Of a stretch of 64,000 bases of DNA, positions 9,892-20,770 are shown piece by piece. The position numbers were made by a program, and so were the translations under genes. The number at the start of each line of letters is the position of its first letter. The first letter of the stretch is position 1. The DNA is from Brasenia schreberi. Its lineage: Eukaryota; Streptophyta; Magnoliopsida; Nymphaeales; Cabombaceae. A model generated the notes under the pieces. That model was given only the letters and a program-made list of their open reading frames with translations. It ran no database searches and was not told the origin of the DNA. Location: the NCBI GenBank assembly GCA_036023115.1, contig JAYKKT010000073.1:15132001-15196000 (forward strand). Direction: 5' to 3'.

Positions 9892-10933
9892 ATGTCAATG
9901 TATCCTCGCATGCCTCAAGAATCAGATAGGGCTGATTGGACTACTGCTCGGAGCCAGTTTCTGGTAGAACGTCTAATTGAGCAGCTAGTTTATGGAAATA
10001 AAAACGAGTCAGGGTTTACAAAGGAGGCATGGAAACTGGTCTGTGCCTCCTTTAACAGGAAGTTCAATTTAAACTATACCACTGCACAATTGAAAAGCCA
10101 TTTCAAGATACTGAGAAAACAGTATGAACTGGTGAAACTACTTAGGAGTCAAAGTGGATTCGGGTGGGATGATGTATATAAGGTGGTAACTGCTGATGAG
10201 CACGTGTGGGAGCGGTATATTGCAGTAAGTTTCATATTTTTGCCGGACGTACTCCTTCCCTTAAATGATGGTTATCTTATGAATGTGCTGTCTAAATTTT
10301 TCCGCATACAGGTCAATTCAGACGCGATAAGCTACAAGAATAAGTGTTTCCCCCTCTTTGATAAGTGTTCAACACTTTTTGATGGTATGTAATATGCATA
10401 GTGCTTAAATTTCTTATATGGTGTTGGAACATCGGAGGTTTTGTAATAGTATATACACATCTGCAGACAAAAAGATTGATAGACATGAGACACTATCAAT
10501 TATTCGCAATGCCGAGACTGGCACCAGATCCAGCAATATGAGTGAAAACAATGAAGAAGATGAATCAAGTTATGGATTTGCTGTAACACCACATATCCCA
10601 ACACACCATAAGCGCCGGGGTTCCTCGTCATCAGGTTGGCGAGAGAAGAGATTAAAATCAACTCATGATCTAAGAGTGCCTGTAACAGTGGAGAACATAG
10701 CGCTATTTGATTATTCCTCAGAGAGTCGTGCTGTGCGGAAGTCAATTGCAGTTGCTGAACCCTCCGTGCAGGAGTGCTTGGAAGAGCTTCAGAGATTACC
10801 TGGGCTAGACCGAAAGGACAAAGTGAAGGCAACTAAAATCTTTAGAGACCCATTCAACCGTGTCGCTTTCATGACCTTCAGTGAAGATCTTCGTCTCGAG
10901 TGGTTGCTTAACGAACTCAAAACTATGAACTGA
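9892..10933 (+). CDS. Myb/SANT-like DNA-binding domain protein
   Basis: Predicted exons 9892-10224, 10312-10384 and 10467-10933 (290 residues), all with GT/AG borders and matching phases. Residues 10-110 form a Myb/SANT-like domain of the Myb_DNA-bind_3 type: DWTTARSQFLVERLIEQ, FTKEAWKLVCASFNRKF, LKSHFKILRKQYELVK, then GFGWDDVYKVVTADEHVWERYI. The family includes L10-interacting MYB-domain proteins and the Myb-like partner of PIF/Harbinger transposases. The C-terminal part has a short helical region (SVQECLEELQRLPGLDRKDK, then AFMTFSEDLRLEWLLNELK) shared by family members. The middle is Ser/Glu-rich with a basic patch (HHKRRG, REKRLK) that could direct nuclear import. The start was chosen because an acceptor site lies just upstream; an in-frame second Met is two codons later. 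Function is inferred as DNA binding; the target is unknown. Confidence 0.82.
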
Positions 10934-12429
10934 TTCTATGTTAGTGGTAATAAAATTCTATGAAGTGAGCTTCGCTTTGGATCAGAGATGGACTCTCTAG
11001 AGGGCCTAGTTTCCTGCTCTAATCACAAGACGGTTTTCACTGCAGCTTTTGTTTCTCTGCAATCTAGTACAATGCAAACTGAGCATGAGCATTGTTGCCA
11101 TCCTTTCGGTTCTGGTGGTAAGTTTGGTTGTCCGCAGGATAGATTGCAAACATGTATAAATGCCATGCTTCATCATTTTTATGTTTTGTTGCTCAACAAT
11201 TCAAGTTTACGATCCAGTGCTCCGAATTGTAATCTCATAAGTATTCGTTGTGATGGACTTTGAATTTACTATTAACTTGTCAGAGCAGTGTATGAGTAAA
11301 TACTTGAATATGTTGTTCAATTCATGGCAATGCGCTTCAATTAGAAGTAAAACAGTAGGCAGAAAATGTTGAATCGATTCGACAAACTTAGCGACCTTAC
11401 CAAAACTTTGCACCCAGCTTGGTTCAAGCTTATGTCATATTTCAATCCCACAGAAATTATGCGAGTTGAGAGTCACGTATTATTCCTCCACAACCAGCAA
11501 GGTCCGGGTCGCCCTTGCCACATCGCAATTACCCATCTCCCGCCAATCCTCCGGTGGTTTCCATGGTCGACGTTCATAAGTACCCAGTTCAGGACTTCTT
11601 GGCCTGCATTTTGCATGAGTTGGTGCACCCGTTGGGTGTTTTTATTACCCATTTTTCAAACCAGACCTGAATTTTCTGCCCATTTGCCTATTTGATAAAC
11701 CAGTTCTTCCACGATTGCTGCCCCGACTCCAGCGATCTTTTTCCACAAAGGAGGATTGTTCCTTGTCACTTGAGGAGGCTCTGGTAAGTGCCGACAAGCA
11801 TTGGAGTTGCATCGTTCACCCTTTTGGTGTTATGCGGCTTCTCTTTGAGGGTATGAATTTGATGCCGATCTATACCATCATCCCGCAAACTAAAGACATC
11901 ATCCAAAAACCCAGCACAATCACCACCTCGAAAGTCCAGGTCTGTGTCCATCAAAAGCGACGCGAAAAGATTAGGATGTATTTGGGTAGACCTGTTTTTG
12001 ACATAAACAAGAACTACAGGACGCAGACACAACCTTCAAGAAGGGATTTCTGATAATAAAAACCTCACAAGAAAAACCTACTCATGCACAACCAAAATTG
12101 TGTTTTAGCACAAAGTGAAACAATAAAAGGAAGCGTCGCGTTGACCTTGACGAACACGAATTGACACAACGTGGGGGTGACCCGAAATACGAAATCGCCA
12201 CAGATATTTGTCCGGTTCCCCAGACATACTTGGAACCTCATTGACCCTTTCATGTTGATAGGTGAAGTTTTAAGTGAGGTCAATAGATCAGCAAGAACCA
12301 GTACAGCTTAGGAGCACCATACCACGAATTCTGCAGGGAAATGGATTCACTTCCTCCTGCAGGGACTGATGATCTGCTTAGAGCTATGAGATCGCTTTGA
12401 GAGGAAACTGGGAAGACAGTAACACGGGG
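10934..12429. other. Gene 3' flank and intergenic DNA
   Basis: The first few hundred bases are probably the 3' UTR of the Myb/SANT-like gene. Frames at 11366-12053 on the plus strand show no family signature. The minus strand near 11450-11640 has a weak RNase H-like trace, listed separately. Confidence 0.45.
11450..11640 (-). pseudogene. Possible retroelement RNase H fragment
   Basis: Reading the minus strand, NWVLMNVD is followed, in another frame, by GDPDLAGCGGIIRDSQLA. This resembles the start of plant LINE or retroelement RNase H domains (a NVDG strand, then GNPG-AGxGGxxRD). The frame breaks between the two blocks, and no RT is adjacent. It may be coincidence. Confidence 0.3.
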
Positions 12430-12525
12430 ACAATATTTCCAGACTGAAACTAGAACTCATGACTTTTGACTTATGAGTCGACCCCCTTGACAGGTGAGCC
12501 ATTGCTTCTTTTGGGTAGGAGAAGC
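12430..12525 (-). mobile_element. tRNA-derived SINE-like element
   Basis: The minus strand reads AATGGCTCACCTGTCAAGG (A-box-like), then GTCGACTCATAAGTC, then GTCATGAGTTCTAGTTTC (B-box-like), the internal promoter order of plant tRNA-related SINEs. Related copies with the GTCGAC block lie at 18690-18800 and 31262-31350. Ends and duplication were not resolved. Confidence 0.5.
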
Positions 12526-12605
12526 TTTTGGTGGAGAACTGTGATGACAAAGAAAATAGTGTACTAGGAATGGTTTCCACCGTGCAAAATGCCTCCTCCT
12601 CATGT

Positions 12606-12762
12606 ACGCCACGACACCAACATTATTTTGGATATTCCGTCTCAGAACCCACTATTGAATCCGAGCCAAGCAATGGCAGATGACGCCACGACACCAACAT
12701 TATTTTGGATATTCCGTCTCAGAACCCACTATTGAATCCGAGCCAACAGCAATGGCAGATGA
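12606..12762. repeat. Two-copy tandem duplication, period 77 bp
   Basis: ACGCCACGACACCAACATTA starts at 12606 and again at 12683. The copies are nearly identical apart from a 3-base difference (AAGCAATGG versus AACAGCAATGG), so the duplication is recent. Confidence 0.9.
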
Positions 12763-12793
12763 GGCGATTGGTATATGATAGCAACATCATATG

Positions 12794-15185
12794 TGTAGAC
12801 ACGAAATTTTCACTTCCAAGCCTATGTAGAGACTTGAAACGATAATTTCTTATCTACACGATGCGCGAGCGTGCCAGCTAGTTTGCAAAAACTAGCAAAG
12901 TTTTAATAAATCTGACTTTTTGACGATTGTGGCTAAGTGAACTCTTTTCGCTTTAGGCCTTCTTGAACCGACATTCAAGGGTCAGCTTAAGTGCTTAGAA
13001 ACTTCAATGTTATAGGTGAAAGACTCCAATTCATGTGAAAATGTGGTGTTTTTCAAGGAAGAAATGAGTGCACTTGAGTTAAAGCTTTAAAATGAAGAAG
13101 TTCTGAAAACAGAATGTTTTGTTTTCAGGCCTTGTTTTCTGAATCAATTTCAGTGTCTAACAGACCTCCTAAAATTATCAAAAATTAATATGACTTATCC
13201 TATGATGTGAAGGATCAGCATCACTTTACAGATCGTGAATCGAGTTGTATTGAAGCATAATTAAATCATTGAAGTACCTCTGCTCACGTACCTGAAACTG
13301 TCCTATCACAGAAATATAGTGGCTCAAAGATGAGTTTGTATCTCGGTGATCTAAGTTTCAAATTTAGTGAATTTGATCTTGATGGAAAGCTATACATGTC
13401 AGCTTTTCAATAAATCAAAATTCATCCAATTTGAAGGCTTATCGACAGAATTATAGGATGAAAAACCAAGATCTATTGCAGGAAAATAGAATGTTTAGAC
13501 AATGGACAAACATTAACCTGATTTTGCATAATTTTAATTATGTAATTGTACGACCCTAAAATTCTTGAAAATTTTATTATAAGTGGGTTCCTATGTGTAG
13601 AATGTGTGTACAAAATTTTGGATCAATTGAAATAGAGATTCAGAAATTAAAAATACAACAATCAACGTATGCAAAAATGATAAAGTTCAGTTTCAGGTTT
13701 TTAAGAACATACGTGATGCAAACTCACACGAACTGAAATTGCATCAACACAACATCACGAAATTAAATTGCTGAAAGTAAATGAAGAAAAATATTCATAT
13801 AAGCTTAAGCATAGAGGGGGTAGAGAGTATAGAGTGTTTATAGAGTATATTGGGGTAGAATCGCATAATCAAACACATAGAGTGCGTGTGTGTGAGTGAA
13901 AATTCAGCAAGATAATGGAAATTCAGCAATTCTAATCATTATTACAACATGGGGGCAGATGATGCTCCATTAATACAACCCCTTTTCAATTAAATCAATG
14001 TAGAAGAATGATTAAAATCGAATGATGAAAAGTACTTACATATTTTGCATCAAGTGGCTGAGAATTCCAAGAGTGGAATTCGACCTCCTTCTTCCTTGAA
14101 AAACTCTCAACTCACTTGCACTCAATGGCTAATACTACCCAAACTCTCTTTCTCTCTCTCCTTCACCCTTGCAGCCCACAACCCTCTATTAGAGCAGCAC
14201 CTCCTTGCTTGAACCATGCCCTAACTCTCTCTCTCACCCAAATGACAAGGCCTCACCACACTCCAAGATGGTGAACCCCCCCGCCCTTGGCCCTATTTAT
14301 AGGCCAAGGGACTGGTTCTAGGCCTTTCCTTGGGGCGGGTTTTGGAGGCTCTGAATCCAACCATGATCCATAATTCACCTGATCTCCTTTGTGATGGAAT
14401 GGACCACCCCCATGTGAACTGCTCTCTAGGTGAGTTCGGCCTTGACTAGGCTTCATAGAGTGCACCTTCTTGGTTGGTCAGCCTATGATATGGACTCGAT
14501 TTGTTGTGGCTCAATCATTTGGTGATGCTTTAACTGCCACATTTCAAACTATATCACTTGATGAAATATGATTTATCCCAGCCATATTTCTGATTTTGGA
14601 TTGCCTTCATCCATCATAATCTCGGCCCAATTCGGGTGTACTTCTCTTGACCGGCCAAGCATGACATGAACTTGAATTGTTATGGTTCGATCCTATTATG
14701 AAACCTTAGTGATTCTTGCAACCTTTCAAACCCATTTTACTTGATACAATATGGTTCATCTTGGTCGTGTATATGTACTTGAATTGCCTCTTTTGATTTG
14801 AACTGATTCATCACAAGCTCGACCCCATCTTATCCATGCATTTGAATTTGAATGAACTGTCTGGTGAAGCTTGATTTAATCCACAATTCTGGTTTAATCC
14901 ACCCGTGATCTTTATCTGTTTCTGATAGGTTTCAATCTCGCTTTTATCCAGATAGGCTTCTGACTTGGTCTCTCTTTCACTTTTTGGAATTGGTCTCGTT
15001 TCAGATTTGGATTGGGTCTCACCTGTTCAACTAATTTGTTTCGAGGTCCATGCGCTTTTTAACTTGAATTTAAAACCCTTATTTTGACATGTTTCTAAAA
15101 GATTTGAACTTTTAAAAGGTTTTAAATTGTGGGGCTTTTCGAAATTAGGAGCGTAGGAAAATATTTTAAATTTTGGGTGTTTACA
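12794..15185. mobile_element. Solo LTR (2,392 bp), large Gypsy-like
   Basis: The sequence begins TGTAGACACGAAATTT and ends TTTGGGTGTTTACA, giving near-inverted termini TGTAGACAC and GTGTTTACA. It is flanked by a perfect 5-bp duplication ATATG (12789-12793 and 15186-15190). No primer site, coding interior or second LTR is present on either side, so it fits an LTR left by recombination between the two ends of a full element. Size and termini resemble large plant Ty3/Gypsy LTRs. A TATAAATA box on the minus strand suggests that the original element was transcribed leftward, but orientation remains unsure. Confidence 0.85.
14293..14302 (-). promoter_or_regulatory. TATA box within the solo LTR
   Basis: The minus strand reads GGCCTATAAATAGGGCC, a close match to the plant TATA consensus CTATAAATA. 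Its position about 890 bases from the right end would give U3 lengths typical of a long LTR. No transcript evidence. Confidence 0.4.
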
Positions 15186-15456
15186 ATATGCTATCATACT
15201 CACAAACAGTGGAAGATCTAGAAAATAGTGTTGGAGGAGGCGACATATATATTTTATCTTGTTAGAGGCGGCGAAGCAAGAATCTCAATCATAATATTCA
15301 CTCTAAAGCATAGGTTATAGTGTAAATTTTCAAAATTTAAGGAGGGTGGCTGCCGCCCCACCCCTCTTTGTAGATTCGTCATTGCTCACAAATTTCAATG
15401 AACCGATAAAAGAGATGGATGGTTGATATTGTTATAAGTATATTAGCATATAAAGC

Positions 15457-15461
<5 letters not shown>
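15186..15461. other. Intergenic, no gene seen
   Basis: The segment around 15240-15380 (GGAGGAGGCGAC, then GCCGCCCCACCCCTC) looks like worn transposon sequence but could not be assigned. Confidence 0.4.

Positions 15462-15531
<70 letters not shown>
15462..15531. repeat. (TA)n microsatellite, about 35 units
   Basis: Uninterrupted TA dinucleotides directly abutting the left end of a palindromic element. Confidence 0.95.
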
Positions 15532-15535
<4 letters not shown>

Positions 15536-15713
15536 ACCGGGGATCACCCACTTTGATATGTTCATTCATTGCTTTTGGTGGTATAAGTATAATTTAAAAG
15601 TTTTTAAGATCTTTGAAAATATAATAAGAGCAATGTGATTACACTTATACCCCTAAAAAACAATGATAATAAATGAGTGAGCAATGCTGGTTGTGGGCAT
15701 GATCCAGTCTCTC

Positions 15714-15717
<4 letters not shown>
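15532..15717. mobile_element. Palindromic MITE-like element bracketed by (TA)n arrays
   Basis: A 186-bp non-TA segment lies exactly between two (TA)n arrays. Its left part (TTCATTCATTGC then GGTATAAGTATAAT) matches the reverse complement of its right part (CTCACTCATTTATTATCATTG then GGGTATAAGTGTAAT), so it is an imperfect inverted repeat. No coding potential. TA dinucleotides are target duplications for Tc1/mariner and Stowaway-type elements, and some plant MITEs target TA microsatellites. Confidence 0.55.

Positions 15718-15806
<89 letters not shown>
15718..15806. repeat. (TA)n microsatellite
   Basis: About 44 TA units with one phase slip in the middle (TATTATA). Confidence 0.95.
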
Positions 15807-15808
<2 letters not shown>

Positions 15809-16159
15809 GACTAAGTTCAAAAATAAATGCAATGTTCAACTTTCTCCTGCATTGCTGACACTAACGTAACTTTTTTCACGATCTTTACATATTTGGATAT
15901 AAAAGTTGGAGACAATATCCATAGACAGCTCAGCATGAAAACCAGTTGGAGAAATGGTGATTGCAGTTTTGCTTTTGACTTTGTTAAAGAATAAGAATAC
16001 GCGTTATTGATATAAGAAGATAGAGACTGACTTATATGACAACAGATGCAAGCAAAATACTAGAAATTTTCATGGTATAAAAACTCAATTTATATAACTC
16101 AAGTTTGATGTTTTAGTTCATATAGTACTACAATAATTAAAATTGGTAGATATTGATTA

Positions 16160-16240
16160 CAACAACTAAGCCTTTTCTCGTATTAGATGGTTGGCTACAT
16201 GAATTCTTTGTTCCCATAGAGCTCGGTTATGTGCCATGCT
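16160..16240 (-). mobile_element. 81-bp RTE LINE 3'-end insertion with target duplication
   Basis: The bases CAACAACTAAGCC to GTGCCATGCT match the 3' terminus of the RTE LINE seen at 35589 onward. The flanks AAAATTGGTAGATATTGATT (16139 onward) and AAAATTGGTAGATACTGACT (16241 onward) form a roughly 20-bp duplication with two transitions. This is an extremely 5'-truncated insertion. It landed in what looks like an older, plus-strand RTE fragment. Confidence 0.8.
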
Positions 16241-16249
16241 AAAATTGGT

Positions 16250-16620
16250 AGATACTGACTTTACGAGAAAAATAATTTTAAATATTTGGGATCAATGGAA
16301 ATATCATACATAAAATTGATGTACATTGGCTAAGATAGGGAGGTATATCAAATGCTATGTATACAAAGAAGTATTATTCATATCGAAAGGAAAATACAAT
16401 AAAATAAAAGTGGTGTCCAAATATTTTACCTTATGATTTTCGAGAAATCAACCATTCAGGTGTAAAACATGTCAATGGCATAAACTAAAAATCTTGCAAT
16501 ATCTGCTACCAAACAAGAAAATACAGTTTCCCTAACAAGGCTATCAAAGATAAAATTCAAAGACAGATACATGCTTAAACTAGTTCAGACATTGGGAGAA
16601 GTAGCTAAAGAAAGCTTTCA
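16250..16620 (+). mobile_element. Degenerate RTE-like RT fragment
   Basis: The segment ENNFKYLGSM followed by a decayed stretch resembles ESFKYLGSIF, the region downstream of RT in the RTE copies. Later blocks match poorly. It is the target of the 81-bp insertion. Confidence 0.4.
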
Positions 16621-16621
16621 T

Positions 16622-16625
<4 letters not shown>

Positions 16626-16686
<61 letters not shown>
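16626..16686. repeat. (TA)n microsatellite
   Basis: About 30 TA units lying immediately left of a double-hairpin MITE-like copy. Confidence 0.95.
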
Positions 16687-16691
<5 letters not shown>

Positions 16692-16702
16692 AGTGGTGGT
16701 AA

Positions 16703-16906
16703 ATGTTATGCTTAAATCTACTTTATCATTTCAACCTTTCGATCTTTGAGATAAATAGTTAAAGTGATAAAAACAAAAACCCTTTAATACACATCATACA
16801 TTAAATACAAAGTATACAAGTATAACATTGCTTTTAATTTAAATCGCTACTGTTGATTACGTCAATTAAATGGTGGAAATATTTGAGTAAATTTAAGTAT
16901 CGATGG
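16703..16906 (+). mobile_element. Double-hairpin MITE-like element, copy A
   Basis: The ends are inverted: ATGCTTAAATCTACTTTATC at the left and, reverse-complemented, ATACTTAAATTTACTC at the right. A left subterminal hairpin is worn here (TATCATTTCAACC against TAGTTAAAGTGATA), a central ACATTAAATACAAAGTATAC block follows, and a right hairpin surrounds ATTACGTCAAT. (TA)n arrays flank both sides within about 40 bp. Related copies are at 18297, 25414 and 50176. Confidence 0.6.
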
Positions 16907-16937
16907 GGTTTGAGTATTTACCATCACCACACACATG

Positions 16938-16940
<3 letters not shown>

Positions 16941-17024
<84 letters not shown>
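16941..17024. repeat. (TA)n microsatellite
   Basis: About 42 TA units, immediately right of copy A and left of copy B of the MITE-like family. Confidence 0.95.
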
Positions 17025-17027
<3 letters not shown>

Positions 17028-17029
17028 GA

Positions 17030-17335
17030 ATGTGTGTTAAATGTACAATGTATTTTTGTGTATAATCTTATATAAACATTTTTACCGTTCAATTTTTTAT
17101 ATAAGCGGTTAAAATTATAAGAATAAAAGCATTTAATATACATTAAATACAAAGTAAAAACTGCAACAATACTTTTAATTCAAATCTATGTTGTTGATCA
17201 TGTCAAAAAAATATTTATACAAGATTATACACTAAAATACATTATGTATTTATGATAATATTTCTCTAATTCAAATCTATATCATTGTTCATGTCAAAAA
17301 AAATGTTTATACAAGATTATGCACTCAAAGACATT
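17030..17335 (+). mobile_element. Partial double-hairpin MITE-like copies (B)
   Basis: Contains TACATTAAATACAAAGTA and TTTAATTCAAATCTATGTTG like the other family members. The right half is then repeated (TTCAAATCTATATCATTG, then ATGTCAAAAAAA and TTTATACAAGATTATGCACT), giving about one and a half units. The ends are unclear. Confidence 0.45.
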
Positions 17336-18102
17336 ATATATTTATGATGATCTTTTTATATATTACATATGCATAAATCACGTTCTAGCAAGTCTTACAC
17401 GCTAAGCAAAACACATGCCATGTTGCATATAATATTTGGTAACTTTGAGGGAGAGATTTGACGTTTGTGGAAGACTAGTAACAGCAGAAAGATCTAGTGA
17501 CCCACAGTTTTTGCCGAAAGCACATGCATTGTTGACAAACTTCAAGCAAGAAAAATCGGCGTATCTACTGATCATTATGGATAAGCATATCGAACCGATT
17601 GAAAGAGACGGCAGTCGGGCACCACTCCAATGCCACATGAATGACCAGTCTGTTTCTGTTCATTTGATAGTGCAGCTGTATCCCTCTTACTCTTCATAAT
17701 TCCATGCACCGTTTTTACGATAAGGAGTCCTCCTCGCCGTAAAACCTTAATCGACAATGAAATATGTTTCTTGGGGTATAGGCTAAATTTTGTCCATTTC
17801 CCGTCAAAAAGTGAGCATCCACCTAAAGATTTGACATTTGAGTATATATAGAGAGAGAAATTAGAAGATGTTAAACATCTTCTCATGGTAGACTTTATTA
17901 GACATCTACGTTGTGCGATTGCACAGACAATGCAGATCGAGTTGCTCGTAACATTAATATAAGGTTCAAGATCATTTAATAAGATGCATTAAATGTAACT
18001 CATGATGAGTGTCGTCCCATTAATTGTATGAACTAGGGTGATGATCAAGCAATGCCTAGCATAGGAGACTGTCCAACAACTCCCTACTCCCACCCTCTCA
18101 AT
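17336..18102. other. Intergenic, unrecognised reading frames
   Basis: Overlapping frames of 78-103 codons occur on both strands at 17402-17886. None has a family signature, and base composition does not favour one strand. A small TA array follows at 18103. Confidence 0.4.
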
Positions 18103-18296
18103 ATATATATATATATATATATTGTTAAAGACATAATGTTCTTAGATGCATAAACATGTTTAAACACTTCTTATGTTCAATCTTTTATATCAATGATAGA
18201 AATTTGAATTACTTCGATATTTGAGATGAACAGTATAAATGTTTAAACATTTTTATCCACTTAAGGATATTATGCGTTTAACTTTCTTTCTCTATA

Positions 18297-18479
18297 ATCC
18301 ATGCTCAAACATCTTCATTATTTGATTAACATAATAAATAATAGAGATTTGAATTAAAAGTACTGTTAACTTTGTATTTAATACAATTTATTAAATAAAT
18401 TTGTATTGTTTTATCACCTCAACCGTTTATTTCAAAGATGAAAAATTTGAGATGATAAAGCAGGTTTGAGCATGAACGG
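18297..18479 (-). mobile_element. Double-hairpin MITE-like element, copy C
   Basis: A 183-bp reversed copy. It begins CCATGCTCAAACATC and ends GTTTGAGCATGAACGG, which are inverted repeats of each other. It contains TTTGTATTTAATAC (complement of the central block) and the hairpin arm TATCACCTCAACCGTTTAT. A TA-rich array lies at 18498-18516, and another is about 180 bases to the left (18103-18122). Confidence 0.6.
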
Positions 18480-19554
18480 TGTTTCAACATTTACCAATAT
18501 ATATGTATATATATGAATTGAAAGATTGGTGAACTCTAGACCCCCGCCCAATTCAGCTCGTCCACGAATGGTTTATTTTTGGTCCTTTAAACCACCCATG
18601 AACATGAAGATGAACGTAGTATTGGTTTGGCTCGTGAAAGCTTTTTAAATGGCATTTTCTAGGCTTTTACATGGACCTTATTTCCAAGTGAAATTAATTA
18701 AGGTAATAAAAAGTCTTTTTGGTACAAGGGGAGCTTCAACTTGTGAGTCGACCAACACCATAGCCTATGAGCCATATTGCTCATTGTGCAAAAGTGGTCT
18801 TTCTTTCAACTCTTTTTTAGAGGAACTCAACGTAGATAAGGGGGTCGTTTTTATACAACACGAAACGATATGTGCTCCAGACACGATCAATGATTCGGGT
18901 TGAATTCCTGTATTCTCTATGCTACTTGGTTCTTCAATAATGCCATTTGCATGTGAAATGTACATGTTCAATACAAGGATATTGTTTTGAGGATCAACTA
19001 AAATGAACTTAAGTTATGGTCGATTTAGAATATTTTGTTGGGTGGAGCAAACTTTCTATCAGACCATTTAAGGTGAGAGAAACTATATACGGTAATGAAG
19101 GATTCAATCGTATCCTGTAACTTTTTCTGAGTAAATATGTGACCATCTAACCGTTTAGTATTTAGTCGAGCATGATTTGGTTTACTTGTATAAACATATA
19201 TGTCGTATAAACTAAACCAGATGAGTTGAGCCAAGCCAAAACCCACCTGATTATACCCGATCGCGAGGCTAGGACACGAGATGACATTTTTGGAATTGAA
19301 ATCATGCCCAAATTGAGCCATCATGTTCGTGTCAGAATTCTTAGCACACCGTACTCGTGTCCTCTCGTGTCGTGTTCAAGTAATTTTGACGACACATTAA
19401 AAATAGCTTCATAACGTAAAAATCAAACACCTTCATACTATAATACATCTTAAATATTTTTGTACTCCTCGTCACCAGATATTTGTATGATAAACAAAGA
19501 ACATAGTATACCAAACTCGTCAACACCCCAATTCGTGAAAGATGTGTGTGTGTC

Positions 19555-19589
<35 letters not shown>

Positions 19590-20770
19590 CGATGCCCGAG
19601 AACAGAAGAGAGCAGCGTTTGAAAAGGTAGCTCCCGTGTCCGAAAAATAGTGACTCTAGGACGCGACGCGCTCCTGACCAACATCATCGTCCTTGCTGAT
19701 CAAGCGAGAATGGTAGAAATAAATAGATGCAACCAGATGAGACCCACCGCCACCCACCAACGCACCAATGGCCAAGATGGAGCGGCAGAACTTCCACTGC
19801 CCCTGAAAGTCATTCCCATGTACCCACCTCCGAACCCAACGTCGCCACCACCCTCACCACCGCCACCACCCCCTGGGTTCAGCATGCTGATGCCTCCGTT
19901 GTCCCTGCAACAAAACAAAAATCGCATCATCAATCCCCACCCGTCACCATGACTCGAGAACGCATCGTGATTCGCGTTTTTAAGTTTCGTGCCATCATGA
20001 CGCCTTTTCTAAAACCTCATCCATTAAGGGGTTTCTTGATATTATGCCATATAAAACCGGGTTCCCGGCGGAAACTGATCTCTTATGACGCTTCTTCAAT
20101 ATAAAATATCTTCTAAAAGAAATAAAACATTAAAGTATTATATACGTGTCATGCATCCTACCGTGTCAAACAGGACACGTTTCCCTGACAAGGTTCCGAC
20201 GCAGCACCAACAAACGCCTGTTATTAAAACTCATATCAGTGCGACACGTCTAAGGACACCGAGCACGTTCCATTTGGAGGAGAGGGGACAGAGAGCGCAC
20301 TGACTCTTCTTTCTTCGTAACAGACACACGGACACGATACGAAGAGCTTACTGTCGTAGAGACAGCAGGTAAAGCAAAAACTTCAGTAGGAGCTTCATAT
20401 AAAAGGACGACGCGGAAGATGGTACGACACAAAGAATTGACTTTCCAGGTGAGAGAGAACCGATACGGCGCAAAGAGACACGACACGATGACGGTCGAAG
20501 TGTCTTGGCGAAAATGCAGAAAGCAACAACATGGAGATTGCGAGGGAGCGGGGGCGCCGGGTCCCATTACTGCAGGCAAAGCGCCGTGTCAAGACTCCAG
20601 TCCAGCGAAGGAGAATCTTGAACAACGAGCGAGAGACGAAGAATGTAGCTCTGAGGCGATCAGACGACCCACCTCAGCCGTATGATCATACGCAGGAGGA
20701 GCGCGTGACCGTCATCATTATTTCCTTTTTAAAAAACTATATTTTCCCTCGGCAAAAGCATTCCCCTCTT
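18480..20770. other. Intergenic DNA upstream in coordinate of the pectate lyase 3' end
   Basis: Holds a SINE-like element (18690-18800), a GT/GA microsatellite (about 19548-19588) and a GC-rich stretch at 19650-20700 with overlapping frames on both strands, including a proline-rich one at 19650-19952. None shows a recognisable domain, and I do not call a gene here. Confidence 0.4.
18690..18800 (-). mobile_element. tRNA-derived SINE-like element
   Basis: The minus strand reads ATATGGCTCATAGGCTATGG (A-box-like), GGTCGACTCACAAGTTGAAG and a CTCCCCTTGTACC end. It shares the GTCGACT block with the copies at 12430 and 31262. Confidence 0.5.

Noticed and set aside
11366..12053. Plus-strand frames of 109 and 112 codons
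   Set aside because: No recognisable domain. The minus strand shows a weak RNase H trace, which fits old retroelement sequence better.
15684..17152. Tyr/Ile-rich frames across TA arrays
   Set aside because: They are translations of TA microsatellites.
19650..19952. Proline-rich 100-codon frame on the plus strand, with an overlapping glycine-rich frame on the minus strand
   Set aside because: Both come from one CCACC-rich stretch, neither has a domain or signal, and there are no supporting exons.
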